A stretch of 10,078 bases of DNA from Thermodesulfovibrio sp. (GTDB lineage Bacteria; Nitrospirota; Thermodesulfovibrionia; Thermodesulfovibrionales; JdFR-85). The stretch lies in NCBI GenBank assembly GCA_027016675.1, contig JALUSH010000166.1, forward strand, positions 1 through 10,078. The letters are read 5' to 3'. This document shows, one piece after another, positions 1-6,212 of the stretch. The notes beneath the pieces were generated by a model, which ran no database searches, was not told where the DNA came from, and was given only the letters and a program-made list of their open reading frames with translations. Position 1 is the first letter of the stretch. The number at the start of each line of letters is the position of its first letter. The position numbers and the translations under genes are program-made.

Positions 1-165
1 ATTTTAAATCCTATTGCATCAATGGGATGACGAACCACCTCTCTGCCCCAAAAATCAAGGATTTTTCAATGGAGCCTTCTGACAGCTCACCGCTCACTGC
101 TTACAGCTTACTGCTTACTGTTTTATTTTTCTTTAGCACCCCGCCTTATCCAGGTCTTATCAAAT
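1..165. other. left-edge intergenic stretch
   Basis: I see no convincing gene here. The stretch lies downstream of the minus-strand napH-like gene. It holds a small inverted repeat (AAAAATC at 50-56, loop AAG, GATTTTT at 60-66) and the heptamer tandem repeat described separately. In the minus direction the inverted repeat could end the napH-like transcript, but the bases after it are GGGGC rather than a T-run, so it is a poor intrinsic terminator. A gene beyond the left edge cannot be excluded. Confidence 0.5.
85..119. repeat. heptamer tandem repeat, five units
   Basis: Five consecutive 7-base units are visible: GCTCACC, GCTCACT, GCTTACA, GCTTACT, GCTTACT. On the minus strand they read as DGTRAGC units. 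A degenerate sixth unit (TCTGACA, 78-84) precedes them. The unit keeps GCT-Y-AC fixed and varies mainly at its last base. It lies outside any gene, just after the napH-like gene. Function is unknown; it looks like a short-sequence repeat that may vary by slippage. Confidence 0.75.
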
Positions 166-1143
166 TTATTTTACACACCAATGGCTGGAAATGTCTCTTG
201 ATCGAGGATTATGAACTTTTTGGGAAGTTGAAGGTATTGGAACTTCCGTGTCGTGATGGTTGGCGGTGACACCTCCAAAACTGAATGAAAACAGTCCCCC
301 TTCTGAGCCAAGTTCCTCCCTGCATGCAGTGATGCACTCTCCACAGTTCACACAGTTAATCTCCTTCTTTGTAGACCTGGGCTTGACACCCATGAAACAG
401 ACCCTTTCGCAGCGTCTGCAATCAGTGCAGCGGGAAAAATTCTTCCTGTCAAAGGCAACCCTTAAGGATTTCGGGCTGAACCACCCGAAGAGCATCTGCA
501 TAAGCCCTGGTGCACATACATATTTACAGAAGATATGTCTTACAAAAATCGAGGTAATGATTATATATAGAGTAACACCGATCATTCCGACAGCGAGACC
601 TGTAGAGAGCTGTAAGGTTGTTATCTCTCTCCATATCCTTGAAGGAGCAATAAAATAACCACTCAGAAGTGCACCTATCAGAGGAGGCACTGTCAGATAG
701 AAAAGGATGGCAAGAATCGCAAATAAACCCCTTCCTTTCAGATCCGCATTGTTTGTAGCATTATTCTTTCCAAGAAGTGATCTCCTCCCAAGAATTTTCC
801 GGTTCAGATAATCGGCAAACTCGAAGAGAAAACCTTCAGGACATAACCACCCGCAGAAGAACCGCCCGAATATTGCACCCATTACAGGAAAAAAGGCAAG
901 CACCAGAAGCCATGGAATTATCGCCTTCAGGATGATCATCAGTGCCACCTCTCCTGAACCATAAAGCGTACCATTGTTCAATGCATCTGTAATACCAAGA
1001 GACCAGACCTTCCCAAGGATGTATAACTCTTTACTGTCAGAGTCATAACGGAGTATATTGAACAGGGGCATGGTGAGGAAAAAGGCAAGAAACAAAGCCT
1101 GTGAAAGCCTTCTCAAAAGGTGTAGTTTTCTGCTTCTTTTCAT
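166..1143 (-). CDS. NapH/CcoG-like membrane polyferredoxin
   Basis: A 325-residue inner-membrane iron-sulphur protein of the NapH/NosR/CcoG type. A basic N-terminus (MKRSRK) leads into a first membrane segment (about 14-30). Further hydrophobic stretches lie near 67-93, 138-165 and 182-203. A CGWLCP motif (97-102) and a second cysteine pair, C206 and C210, match the paired membrane-face motifs of this family. Two 4Fe-4S clusters follow: C239/C242/C245/C249 and C264/C267/C270/C274. The family carries electrons from quinol, or supports assembly of periplasmic reductases such as Nap or Nos. It is not adjacent to napA here, so I leave the symbol blank. The start ATG has no Shine-Dalgarno sequence. 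Instead a TATAAA box sits a few bases before it and a FNR-like palindrome is centred 41.5 bases upstream. CcoG-like or generic electron-transfer roles remain possible. Confidence 0.85.
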   Translation of the reverse strand: MKRSRKLHLLRRLSQALFLAFFLTMPLFNILRYDSDSKELYILGKVWSLGITDALNNGTLYGSGEVALMIILKAIIPWLLVLAFFPVMGAIFGRFFCGWLCPEGFLFEFADYLNRKILGRRSLLGKNNATNNADLKGRGLFAILAILFYLTVPPLIGALLSGYFIAPSRIWREITTLQLSTGLAVGMIGVTLYIIITSIFVRHIFCKYVCAPGLMQMLFGWFSPKSLRVAFDRKNFSRCTDCRRCERVCFMGVKPRSTKKEINCVNCGECITACREELGSEGGLFSFSFGGVTANHHDTEVPIPSTSQKVHNPRSRDISSHWCVK

Positions 1144-1148
1144 GTTTA

Positions 1149-1154
1149 TTTATA
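1149..1154 (-). promoter_or_regulatory. candidate -10 box of the napH-like gene
   Basis: On the minus strand the bases read TATAAA, five of six matching TATAAT, and end only five bases before the ATG. With the usual gap to the start of transcription, the mRNA would begin at or within a base or two of the start codon and be leaderless. The FNR-like palindrome upstream supplies the activator site in place of a -35 box. Confidence 0.5.
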
Positions 1155-1175
1155 ACCTGACTTTTATCAAAATTG

Positions 1176-1193
1176 TTATGATTCAAATCATAA
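1176..1193. promoter_or_regulatory. FNR/NNR-like palindrome, divergent intergenic region
   Basis: The bases TTATGATTCAAATCATAA form an inverted repeat with 8-base arms and two unpaired centre bases. Its core, ATGATTCAAATCAT (1178-1191), differs at one position from the palindrome before norC. It fits the CRP/FNR-family pattern TTGAT-N4-ATCAA except at the outermost bases. Its centre (1184.5) is 41.5 bases from the A of the napH-like start codon. It also covers the -35 region of the divergent toxin-antitoxin promoter. It could therefore activate one side and repress the other. An antitoxin autoregulatory operator is the alternative reading. Confidence 0.6.
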
Positions 1194-1203
1194 ACAAAAA
1201 TGT

Positions 1204-1209
1204 TATAAT
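1204..1209 (+). promoter_or_regulatory. -10 box of the toxin-antitoxin operon
   Basis: A perfect TATAAT lies 25 bases before the antitoxin start. The best -35 candidate is TTCAAA (1182-1187, spacing 16), four of six matches, and it lies inside the palindrome. A strong AAGGAGGTG ribosome binding site follows at 1221-1229. Confidence 0.6.
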
Positions 1210-1234
1210 AAAGTGTCACAAAGGAGGTGTTACA

Positions 1235-1459
1235 ATGAAGGTGTTAAGTGTAAAGGAATTCAAGGCCCTTTTTGGAAAGGTTTCAAAAGAGAAGGAAGAT
1301 ATTCTTATAACAAGCAGGGGTAAACCTCTTGGAATTTATCATCCTTTGAACGAAAGAGACCTTAGAAAAGACCGGAAAGAGATTGCCCGTAAGTTAATTG
1401 GAATCGGCAAAGGTCCGCATAATAGAACATCTGAAAAACATGATGAAGAACTGTATTGA
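1235..1459 (+). CDS. Phd/YefM-type antitoxin
   Basis: A 74-residue protein. The N-terminal half (SVKEFKALFGKVSKEKEDIL, then ITSRGKPLGIYHPL) follows the Phd/YefM pattern: a short helix-turn region followed by an I-T-x-R-G-K-P strand, used for DNA binding and dimerisation. The charged C-terminal tail (about 38-74) would be the disordered part that wraps the toxin. I chose the ATG at 1235 because AAGGAGGTG lies five bases upstream; a longer open frame leftwards would run through the promoter. Its stop codon overlaps the toxin start (TGATG), as usual for coupled antitoxin-toxin pairs. Antitoxins of this kind normally repress their own promoter, and the palindrome at 1176-1193 could be involved. 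Confidence 0.85.
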   Translation: MKVLSVKEFKALFGKVSKEKEDILITSRGKPLGIYHPLNERDLRKDRKEIARKLIGIGKGPHNRTSEKHDEELY

Positions 1460-1869
1460 TGGATAGAAGGGTATTCATAGATACATCTGCCTTTTATGCC
1501 CTTACAGACAGTGGTGATATAAACCATGAAAGGGCAGTAAAAATATACAACAATCTCTTAAAGAAAAGATATGAATTTTTGTTGTCTGACATGGTGTTCG
1601 CTGAAACGGTTACACTTATAAGGAGGAGGCTTGGCTACAGGGCATCTCTCATGTTTTCAGATACAATTAAAGAGGGTATTGCAACAGGCCTGTTTGAGAT
1701 AATCTTTGTTACAGAAGGCCTTTTCAGAAAATCCCTTAAACTCTTTTTTCAGATCAAGGACAGGAAGATATCCTTTGTAGATGCCACATCCCTGACAATA
1801 ATGAAAGAAAAGAGCATTAGAAAGGCATTTGCCTTTGATGTGCATTTCGAGAGATATGGTTATAAATGA
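1459..1869 (+). CDS. vapC: VapC-type PIN-domain ribonuclease toxin
   Basis: A 136-residue PIN-domain protein, expected to cut RNA (often tRNA or rRNA in VapC toxins) when released from its antitoxin. The acidic residues of the PIN active site are all visible: D8 in FIDTS, E49 in FAET, D108 in FVDA and D127 in FDVHF. Length is normal for VapC. The ATG at 1459 shares bases with the antitoxin stop (TGATG), which indicates translational coupling; a TTG one codon earlier is less likely. The nucleotidyltransferase-like gene begins inside its last codons, so all three were once one transcript. Active-site residues are intact, so the toxin is probably functional. Confidence 0.88.
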   Translation: MDRRVFIDTSAFYALTDSGDINHERAVKIYNNLLKKRYEFLLSDMVFAETVTLIRRRLGYRASLMFSDTIKEGIATGLFEIIFVTEGLFRKSLKLFFQIKDRKISFVDATSLTIMKEKSIRKAFAFDVHFERYGYK

Positions 1870-2290
1870 TTATGATAAAATACTATCCATGAAGGAACGG
1901 ATTTTAAAGGCTTTTGAAGATTTTCCTGAGGTGATATTCTGTTACCTCTTTGGTTCTGTTACAGAGGGCACAGAGGGTCCTTTAAGTGACCTTGATATAG
2001 CTGTCTATATGAACCCTTATTCTGGGGAGAGGTTCATTAAACTTCACACAGAGCTATGCAGAGCCCTTAAAAGAAGTGATATTGACCTTCTTGTGCTGAA
2101 CAGGACGAGAATGAGGAGATATTCAGAAAGGGACAACTTATATACGACAAAGCCCCGGCGTTCAGGATTGAGTACGAGGTAAAGATGATTCGCAGAGCAA
2201 TTGATTTTCGAACACAGAGAAAGGCGCTAATGGGAATTTGACGGTTACGATGTAAAGAAATTTCTTGAGCAGGTAAGAAACGCTTTATGA
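1856..2290 (+). pseudogene. minimal nucleotidyltransferase (MNT) gene, frame-broken
   Basis: The N-terminal part encodes a minimal nucleotidyltransferase domain: YLFGSVTEG, then SDLDIAVY, and a third acidic pair in DIDLLVL. These are the G-S and D-x-D signatures of the MNT/MntA family, often paired with a HEPN (HepT) toxin. After LVLNR (about 2100) the frame goes wrong: the original frame gives an unlikely basic tail ending at 2182. The -1 frame from 2107 reads ENEEIFRKGQLIYDKAP and then FRIEYEVK, a typical MNT continuation, and stops at 2241. A further stretch, EFDGYDVKKFLEQVRNAL, ends at 2290 back in the original frame. One base seems to be missing near 2099-2110, and a second disruption probably lies near 2225-2240. 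The likely start ATG (1856) overlaps the toxin end; ATG 1889 is an alternative. No HEPN partner is seen. Confidence 0.75.
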
Positions 2291-2302
2291 AGTAAGAATA
2301 AT

Positions 2303-2323
2303 GGGGAGGCTGAACGCCTCCCC
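2303..2323 (-). terminator. hairpin terminator after norB
   Basis: A perfect 8-base stem, GGGGAGGC and GCCTCCCC, has a five-base loop (2311-2315) and begins 10 bases past the norB stop. On the minus strand it is followed by ATTATTCTTACTT, a T-rich but interrupted tail. It lies between convergent units and could also serve the plus-strand toxin-antitoxin side. Confidence 0.65.
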
Positions 2324-2332
2324 TATTGAATT

Positions 2333-3724
2333 CTATACCGTTGTCTCTGAAGGCTCTGTAGCTACAGCCTCCACAGGCTCCCTGCCAAGTTTGAAGAAGT
2401 CAATCACAAAGAGTGTTACACCATAAAGGAAACCAAGGCCAAATATTGCCCTGAATATCCAGAACCAGAGGTTGTAATTGGCCTTTACTGTCACATAATC
2501 AAGCCCCACAAGCCTCTCCATATAGGTCTGCACCATTCCTGCACCTGTAAGGGTAAGGACGATAAAGATCATTGATATGGTCATCCACCAGAAGGAACGG
2601 TAGCCCCTTGAGGTATTGAAGTTCTCTGCACCCCTGATGAGAGGCAGTGTTATATAGATCATGGACATGACGAGCAGCACATAGGCTCCATAGAAGGCAA
2701 GGTGCCCGTGGGCTGTAGTAATCTGGGTGCCATGAGTCCATTTATTCACCTGAGGCAGTGTATGTATCACACCCCAGAGCCCGGCACCAACAAAGTTGAA
2801 GATAGCATGAGAAGTGGCATAGAAAAGTCCAAGACGATTGCTGACCACTCTGTGGGTTCTTGTTGTTCTGAAAGCATCCCAGACCATTACAAGAAGTGGT
2901 ATAGGCTCAAGGGCACTGAATATACCACCAACCCACAGCCAGTATTCAGGGGTACCAATCCAGTAGTAGTGATGTCCTGTACCAAGTATGCCGGTGAACA
3001 GCACAAGGGCAACCTCCACATACATCCATCTCTCAACCACATGGCGCTCAACATTGGTGACCTTCATAAGCATAAAGGCTAATAGCGCACCAGCAATAAC
3101 CTCCCAGGCACCTTCAACCCAGAGATGAATTACCCACCACCACCAGTACTGATCCTTGACCATGCTTTTTGTATAGAACATCCCTGGCAGATACATAAGG
3201 GCAAGAAAGGTGAGTCCGCCAAGAAGGGTTCCCTGTATCCCTGTCCAGCGTTTCGATTTGTACATGGTCATGAAGTTGTTGATGAGAAAGAGTATTACTG
3301 ATAGGGCTATCAACCAGTCAGCCCAGCGTGGTGCCTCAATATATTCCCTGCCTTCATTAAGTAGCAGAGTGCCTGCTATATATTTGTTAGCCTGCGGATC
3401 GAAGCCCATCCAGATATAACCGAGCACAACGGCAGTTATTGCAACAACAGTAGCCCAGAACTGAAACTTCGCAAGGGGAATGCTCCATAACTCACTCTGC
3501 GACTCCTCTGGAACCACATAGTATGTAGCGCCCATCAATCCCATAAGAAGCCATACCACCAGGGCATTGATATGTAGATCCCTGATTATGTTGAACTTCA
3601 GCGGAAAGAAGTCGGGCCAGATAAACTGCAGTGCTGCTATTATCCCGACAAGCACCTGCACAAGGAAGAGAACTACTGCAAAGGTATAAAAATTCTGTGC
3701 TATCTTCTGACTTTCGTATTTCAT
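2333..3724 (-). CDS. norB: cytochrome c-dependent nitric oxide reductase, catalytic subunit
   Basis: A 463-residue polytopic membrane protein of the haem-copper oxidase superfamily, reducing 2 NO to N2O. Length matches usual NorB. The haem b and b3/FeB ligands are in place: H51 for haem b, H200 in HLWVEGAWE and H251/H252 in GTGHHYYW for non-haem iron FeB, and H339 and H341 in TTAHGHLAFYG for haems b3 and b. The cNOR glutamates are present: E204 (FeB ligand) and E208 in the HLWVEGAWE motif, and E273 in FSALEP. The active-site tyrosine of oxygen-reducing oxidases is replaced by this glutamate pattern, so NO reductase is the firm call. It follows norC by 15 bases, and its AAGGAGGTG site overlaps the norC stop. 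Accessory norQ and norD, usually needed for activation, are not in the window. Confidence 0.96.
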   Translation of the reverse strand: MKYESQKIAQNFYTFAVVLFLVQVLVGIIAALQFIWPDFFPLKFNIIRDLHINALVVWLLMGLMGATYYVVPEESQSELWSIPLAKFQFWATVVAITAVVLGYIWMGFDPQANKYIAGTLLLNEGREYIEAPRWADWLIALSVILFLINNFMTMYKSKRWTGIQGTLLGGLTFLALMYLPGMFYTKSMVKDQYWWWWVIHLWVEGAWEVIAGALLAFMLMKVTNVERHVVERWMYVEVALVLFTGILGTGHHYYWIGTPEYWLWVGGIFSALEPIPLLVMVWDAFRTTRTHRVVSNRLGLFYATSHAIFNFVGAGLWGVIHTLPQVNKWTHGTQITTAHGHLAFYGAYVLLVMSMIYITLPLIRGAENFNTSRGYRSFWWMTISMIFIVLTLTGAGMVQTYMERLVGLDYVTVKANYNLWFWIFRAIFGLGFLYGVTLFVIDFFKLGREPVEAVATEPSETTV

Positions 3725-3739
3725 CTTGATAACACCTCC

Positions 3740-4405
3740 TTACTTGAGTGTTATTAAATAGTCAACAAGCTGATTCAGTTCTTCTTCTGACATCTGAGGA
3801 AAAGGCGGCATAGCAGAGTCAGGAACCACACTCTGAGGATCTCTGATATGCTGCTTGTGCCATTCCGGATCAGACCTTCTTGATGCCACATGTGTCAGAT
3901 CAGGCCCTGAGGTACCTCCTACACCACTTATCATATGACAGGCCTTGCAATTATACTTCTCATACACAGTAACACCCGGCACCTGTGGCATACTGTATTT
4001 GGCAAGCACAGGTTTGGGTGGCCAGCCATTGGTATCCACCTTTGATACCCAGTCAAGAAAGGCAACCAGTTTCTTTGCCTCATCAGGCGTAATCCCCAGG
4101 ACGGGCATGGCTGCACTTGGTTTTACCTTTCTTGGATTGACAAGAAACTTCTCAAGATACCCTTCTGGCTTGTTAACAGTTATCTTTGTGAGATCAGGAG
4201 CAAAATAGGAACCATTCCCAAGAATGGTATGACAACCAATACAGTCATACTTATGCCATAGTTTCTTGCCCGCATCAACCTCCTCTGTTATCTCTGGAAC
4301 CCTTTTGTCAACCTTCTTCATGGTATCAACAGTAAGGGCAACAAAAATAGCAAAGAAGAACAGACTTCCAAAGATAAAGAGATTTCTTATGCCTCTGTTA
4401 CTCAT
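3740..4405 (-). CDS. norC: nitric oxide reductase cytochrome c subunit with two haems
   Basis: A 221-residue membrane-anchored cytochrome c passing electrons to NorB. One N-terminal membrane anchor (about 6-27) is followed by a NorC domain: the haem site CIGCH (55-59) in the NorC context HTILGNGSYFAPDLTK, with M100 (AAMP) as likely axial ligand. Ordinary NorC is about 150 residues with one haem. Here a second class I cytochrome c domain follows, with CKACH (153-157) and M199 (SAMPPF), ending in a C-terminal helix (LNQLVDYLITLK). The ATG at 4405 is preferred because AGGGAGGTG lies six bases upstream; the in-frame GTG at 4414 is part of that ribosome binding site. A FNR-like palindrome about 160 bases upstream suggests anaerobic or NO control. 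Confidence 0.93.
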   Translation of the reverse strand: MSNRGIRNLFIFGSLFFFAIFVALTVDTMKKVDKRVPEITEEVDAGKKLWHKYDCIGCHTILGNGSYFAPDLTKITVNKPEGYLEKFLVNPRKVKPSAAMPVLGITPDEAKKLVAFLDWVSKVDTNGWPPKPVLAKYSMPQVPGVTVYEKYNCKACHMISGVGGTSGPDLTHVASRRSDPEWHKQHIRDPQSVVPDSAMPPFPQMSEEELNQLVDYLITLK

Positions 4406-4487
4406 GCATAGCACCTCCCTGTAAATTATTAGTGGATAGTCTGACCAATGGTCGACATACGATCAAAATGTACAGACTCTTATCTGC

Positions 4488-4501
4488 TCTGAGAACTCAG
4501 A
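4488..4501. repeat. 14-base inverted repeat in the norC leader
   Basis: TCTGAG and CTCAGA pair perfectly around AA. If transcription starts near 4531 as the FNR-like site predicts, this lies in the first 45 bases of the norCB mRNA. It could be an operator or a small RNA hairpin, with no stronger evidence either way. Confidence 0.35.
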
Positions 4502-4535
4502 TTCCATCTTTAATGAATAAATATATATTTGCTAT

Positions 4536-4541
4536 AAAATA
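4536..4541 (-). promoter_or_regulatory. candidate -10 box of norCB
   Basis: On the minus strand the bases read TATTTT, four of six matching TATAAT. They lie about 24 bases downstream of the palindrome's last base, close to the spacing expected when a CRP/FNR-type activator replaces the -35 box. The surroundings are very AT-rich, so other hexamers are possible. Confidence 0.35.
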
Positions 4542-4565
4542 ACATTTAACTGGTGAGTGATTACC

Positions 4566-4579
4566 ATGATTTAAATCAT
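4566..4579. promoter_or_regulatory. FNR/NNR-like palindrome upstream of norCB
   Basis: ATGATTTAAATCAT is a perfect 14-base palindrome. It shares 13 of 14 bases with the one at 1178-1191 and fits TGAT-N4-ATCA, the core of FNR, DNR and NNR sites. FNR-family regulators commonly control nor genes in response to low oxygen or NO. An activator bound here would place the norCB transcript start near 4531. Confidence 0.6.
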
Positions 4580-4626
4580 ATAATATGAAGGATGTTCAAA
4601 GGGATGATAAAAAATGTGGGAAAATT

Positions 4627-4654
4627 AAGGGCAGGCCGCCCTGTGCCCGCCCTT
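4627..4654 (-). terminator. hairpin terminator after the octahaem cytochrome gene
   Basis: AAGGGC and GCCCTT form the base of a stem. After one mismatch it continues with GGC/GCC around an 8-base loop (4637-4644). It starts seven bases beyond the stop codon. On the minus strand AATTTTCCC follows, a short T-run. Together with the promoter signals beyond it, this suggests that norCB is a separate transcription unit. Confidence 0.55.
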
Positions 4655-4660
4655 TGTGAT

Positions 4661-6157
4661 TTACTTCAATCCAAGTTTCTTCTTTACTGCAGCCCTGGTT
4701 CTCAGTTCATCAAGCCAGTTAGCCATCTCAGCACCATCAACTGTCATCTCATAAGAACCGTGCCAGAGCGCATAGTCAGGCCCTTGCATAAAGGCACCCA
4801 TCCTCCAGCGACGCCCTTCATGATGCCATATCTCATGCCAGAGTGTATCAACCTCACTCTTTCCATTAAATTTGATCTCTTTGTCAAGGCCTTCCTTCTT
4901 GATAGGGTCATAGTATTTCTTCTTTATACCAAGTGCCACCGCATTGTAGACATCAATCACCTTTTCCGCCTTTGCAAGCTCTCCATTCACCCATGAAGAG
5001 GAATGACACTGGGTACATACCTTCACCATATCCGCCCTCTTTGCCTCTGGAGAACGCCTTGCATCACCCTGTAGTGCGTCCCAGCGGGTATCGCCCTTTT
5101 CCCACCACTTGCCAGGACCAACATAGGCCTTGTAAATCTCAGGGGCAAATTTTTTGGCAATAGCAAATGGGTTGGGTAGCCCTGTTGCAACTTTTCTGAG
5201 GGAGCCTTCAGGCAAATCATACATCTTTTCATACCTCTGAGCTATCTCCGGATCTATAGAGAACTTTTCATCTCCCTTGAGATACTTCTCTGAAGTAGGC
5301 CAGGAAAATGCAGGCTCCAGCTCCCATTTCAGTCTGGCGCTCACATTATGTGTACTCTCTACTGCACCACCGAACCCACTCATATGACAGGTTGCACAGG
5401 TTGGAGCCTCAATATCCTCGGGGCCCCATTGTCCTGGTGGAACATCCCAGTTCCAGTGCTCGCCTTTGGCAGCAAAAATTGCACCGTGTTTACTTTCCTC
5501 ATAAATTTCTGCCTGAGGATGGTCGGGGCCAAGATGGCATTGTCCACATGCCTCGGGCTTGCGCGCCTCAGCTACGCTGAAGGCATGCCTTGTATGGCAG
5601 GCAGTACATGTACCCACACTTCCATCAGGATTAAAGCGACCCATCCCATTATTTGGCCAGTTGATCAGTTTTCCATCCTTTCCAACCTTTATTACTGTCC
5701 CATGACAGTGAAGACACCCCGCCTCTGCAGTCTCACGGGAGAAGTTTGTCTTGTAGTTCTTGTTTTTACCTATCGTGATATTATCCGCTGTGACCCTTTC
5801 ACCTTCGGAGATTGCATAAGAGGACAGAGAAAAGAGGCCTGCTGCAGAATGAAGGCTCTCTTTGAACTCCTTTACCTGTTTTGGATGACAGCTCTGGCAG
5901 TACCTTGGTGTGACAAGAGCGGTTACCCTGTAACCATTATGATCAAATCCTGCAGGGTCATCATCCTTAGCCCTGTGGCAGACATAGCATTTCACACCAA
6001 CTTTACTGTGCTTTGACTCCTGCCACTGCTTAACTATGCCAGGTGTGACTGTATCATGACAGCTGATACATGGGTCTGTCGGATTATATGCACCATAGAC
6101 CAGTGTAGCAGAAAATACCAGACAGACCGTTATCAGTAATAATAAACCTCTTTTCAT
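4661..6157 (-). CDS. octahaem cytochrome c, hydroxylamine oxidoreductase (HAO) family
   Basis: A 498-residue secreted multihaem protein. A signal peptide (MKRGLLLLITVCLVFSATLV, cleaved near G22) precedes eight CxxCH haem sites, with first cysteines at 30, 57, 87, 148, 184, 204, 254 and 381. Seven fall in the first half and one stands alone far downstream, the HAO-family layout. The C-terminal region has WHHEGRRWRMG and GPDYALWHGSYE. No C-terminal membrane helix is present, so it should be soluble in the periplasm. Oxidising HAO carries a tyrosine cross-linked to haem 4, while nitrite-reducing relatives lack it. Y462 and Y469 are candidates, but I cannot assign them without alignment. Its position between napAD and norCB favours nitrite reduction. 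The ATG at 6157 follows GGAGGTG; the GTG at 6163 belongs to that site. Pentahaem NrfA and tetrathionate reductases are excluded by the haem count and tail. Confidence 0.88.
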   Translation of the reverse strand: MKRGLLLLITVCLVFSATLVYGAYNPTDPCISCHDTVTPGIVKQWQESKHSKVGVKCYVCHRAKDDDPAGFDHNGYRVTALVTPRYCQSCHPKQVKEFKESLHSAAGLFSLSSYAISEGERVTADNITIGKNKNYKTNFSRETAEAGCLHCHGTVIKVGKDGKLINWPNNGMGRFNPDGSVGTCTACHTRHAFSVAEARKPEACGQCHLGPDHPQAEIYEESKHGAIFAAKGEHWNWDVPPGQWGPEDIEAPTCATCHMSGFGGAVESTHNVSARLKWELEPAFSWPTSEKYLKGDEKFSIDPEIAQRYEKMYDLPEGSLRKVATGLPNPFAIAKKFAPEIYKAYVGPGKWWEKGDTRWDALQGDARRSPEAKRADMVKVCTQCHSSSWVNGELAKAEKVIDVYNAVALGIKKKYYDPIKKEGLDKEIKFNGKSEVDTLWHEIWHHEGRRWRMGAFMQGPDYALWHGSYEMTVDGAEMANWLDELRTRAAVKKKLGLK

Positions 6158-6212
6158 AGACACCTCCTTTTTTTAGTATTGAGTATTTAATGCCGAATGT
6201 CCAGTACAGGCC

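Larger units (their letters stand above)
4406..4660. other. norC leader and upstream intergenic region
   Basis: This 255-base gap separates the octahaem gene from norCB. It contains the hairpin at 4627-4654, the FNR-like palindrome at 4566-4579, an AT-rich -10 candidate and two further inverted repeats in the probable leader: TCTGAG-AA-CTCAGA (4488-4501) and GACCA-A-TGGTC (4443-4453). The last two are short, and their role is unknown. No gene is seen. Confidence 0.6.

Noticed and set aside
85..119. CRISPR-like array
   Set aside because: The units are seven bases with no spacers between them, so it is a tandem repeat and not a CRISPR.
260..658. Open frame of 132 codons on the plus strand
   Set aside because: It lies antisense inside the napH-like gene, whose iron-sulphur motifs are clear, and it shows no family features.
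2333..3724. cbb3-type oxygen reductase subunit I
   Set aside because: The HLWVEGAWE glutamates, the GTGHHYYW motif, the 463-residue length and the norC partner are diagnostic for cNOR.
4406..4414. Longer norC starting at GTG 4414
   Set aside because: The GTG is the end of the ribosome binding site AGGGAGGTG that serves the ATG at 4405. The same situation occurs at the octahaem gene (GTG 6163 against ATG 6157).
5348..6016. 222-codon plus-strand open frame rich in cysteine and threonine
   Set aside because: It is the mirror of the octahaem cytochrome; the eight ordered CxxCH motifs and the signal peptide are on the minus strand.
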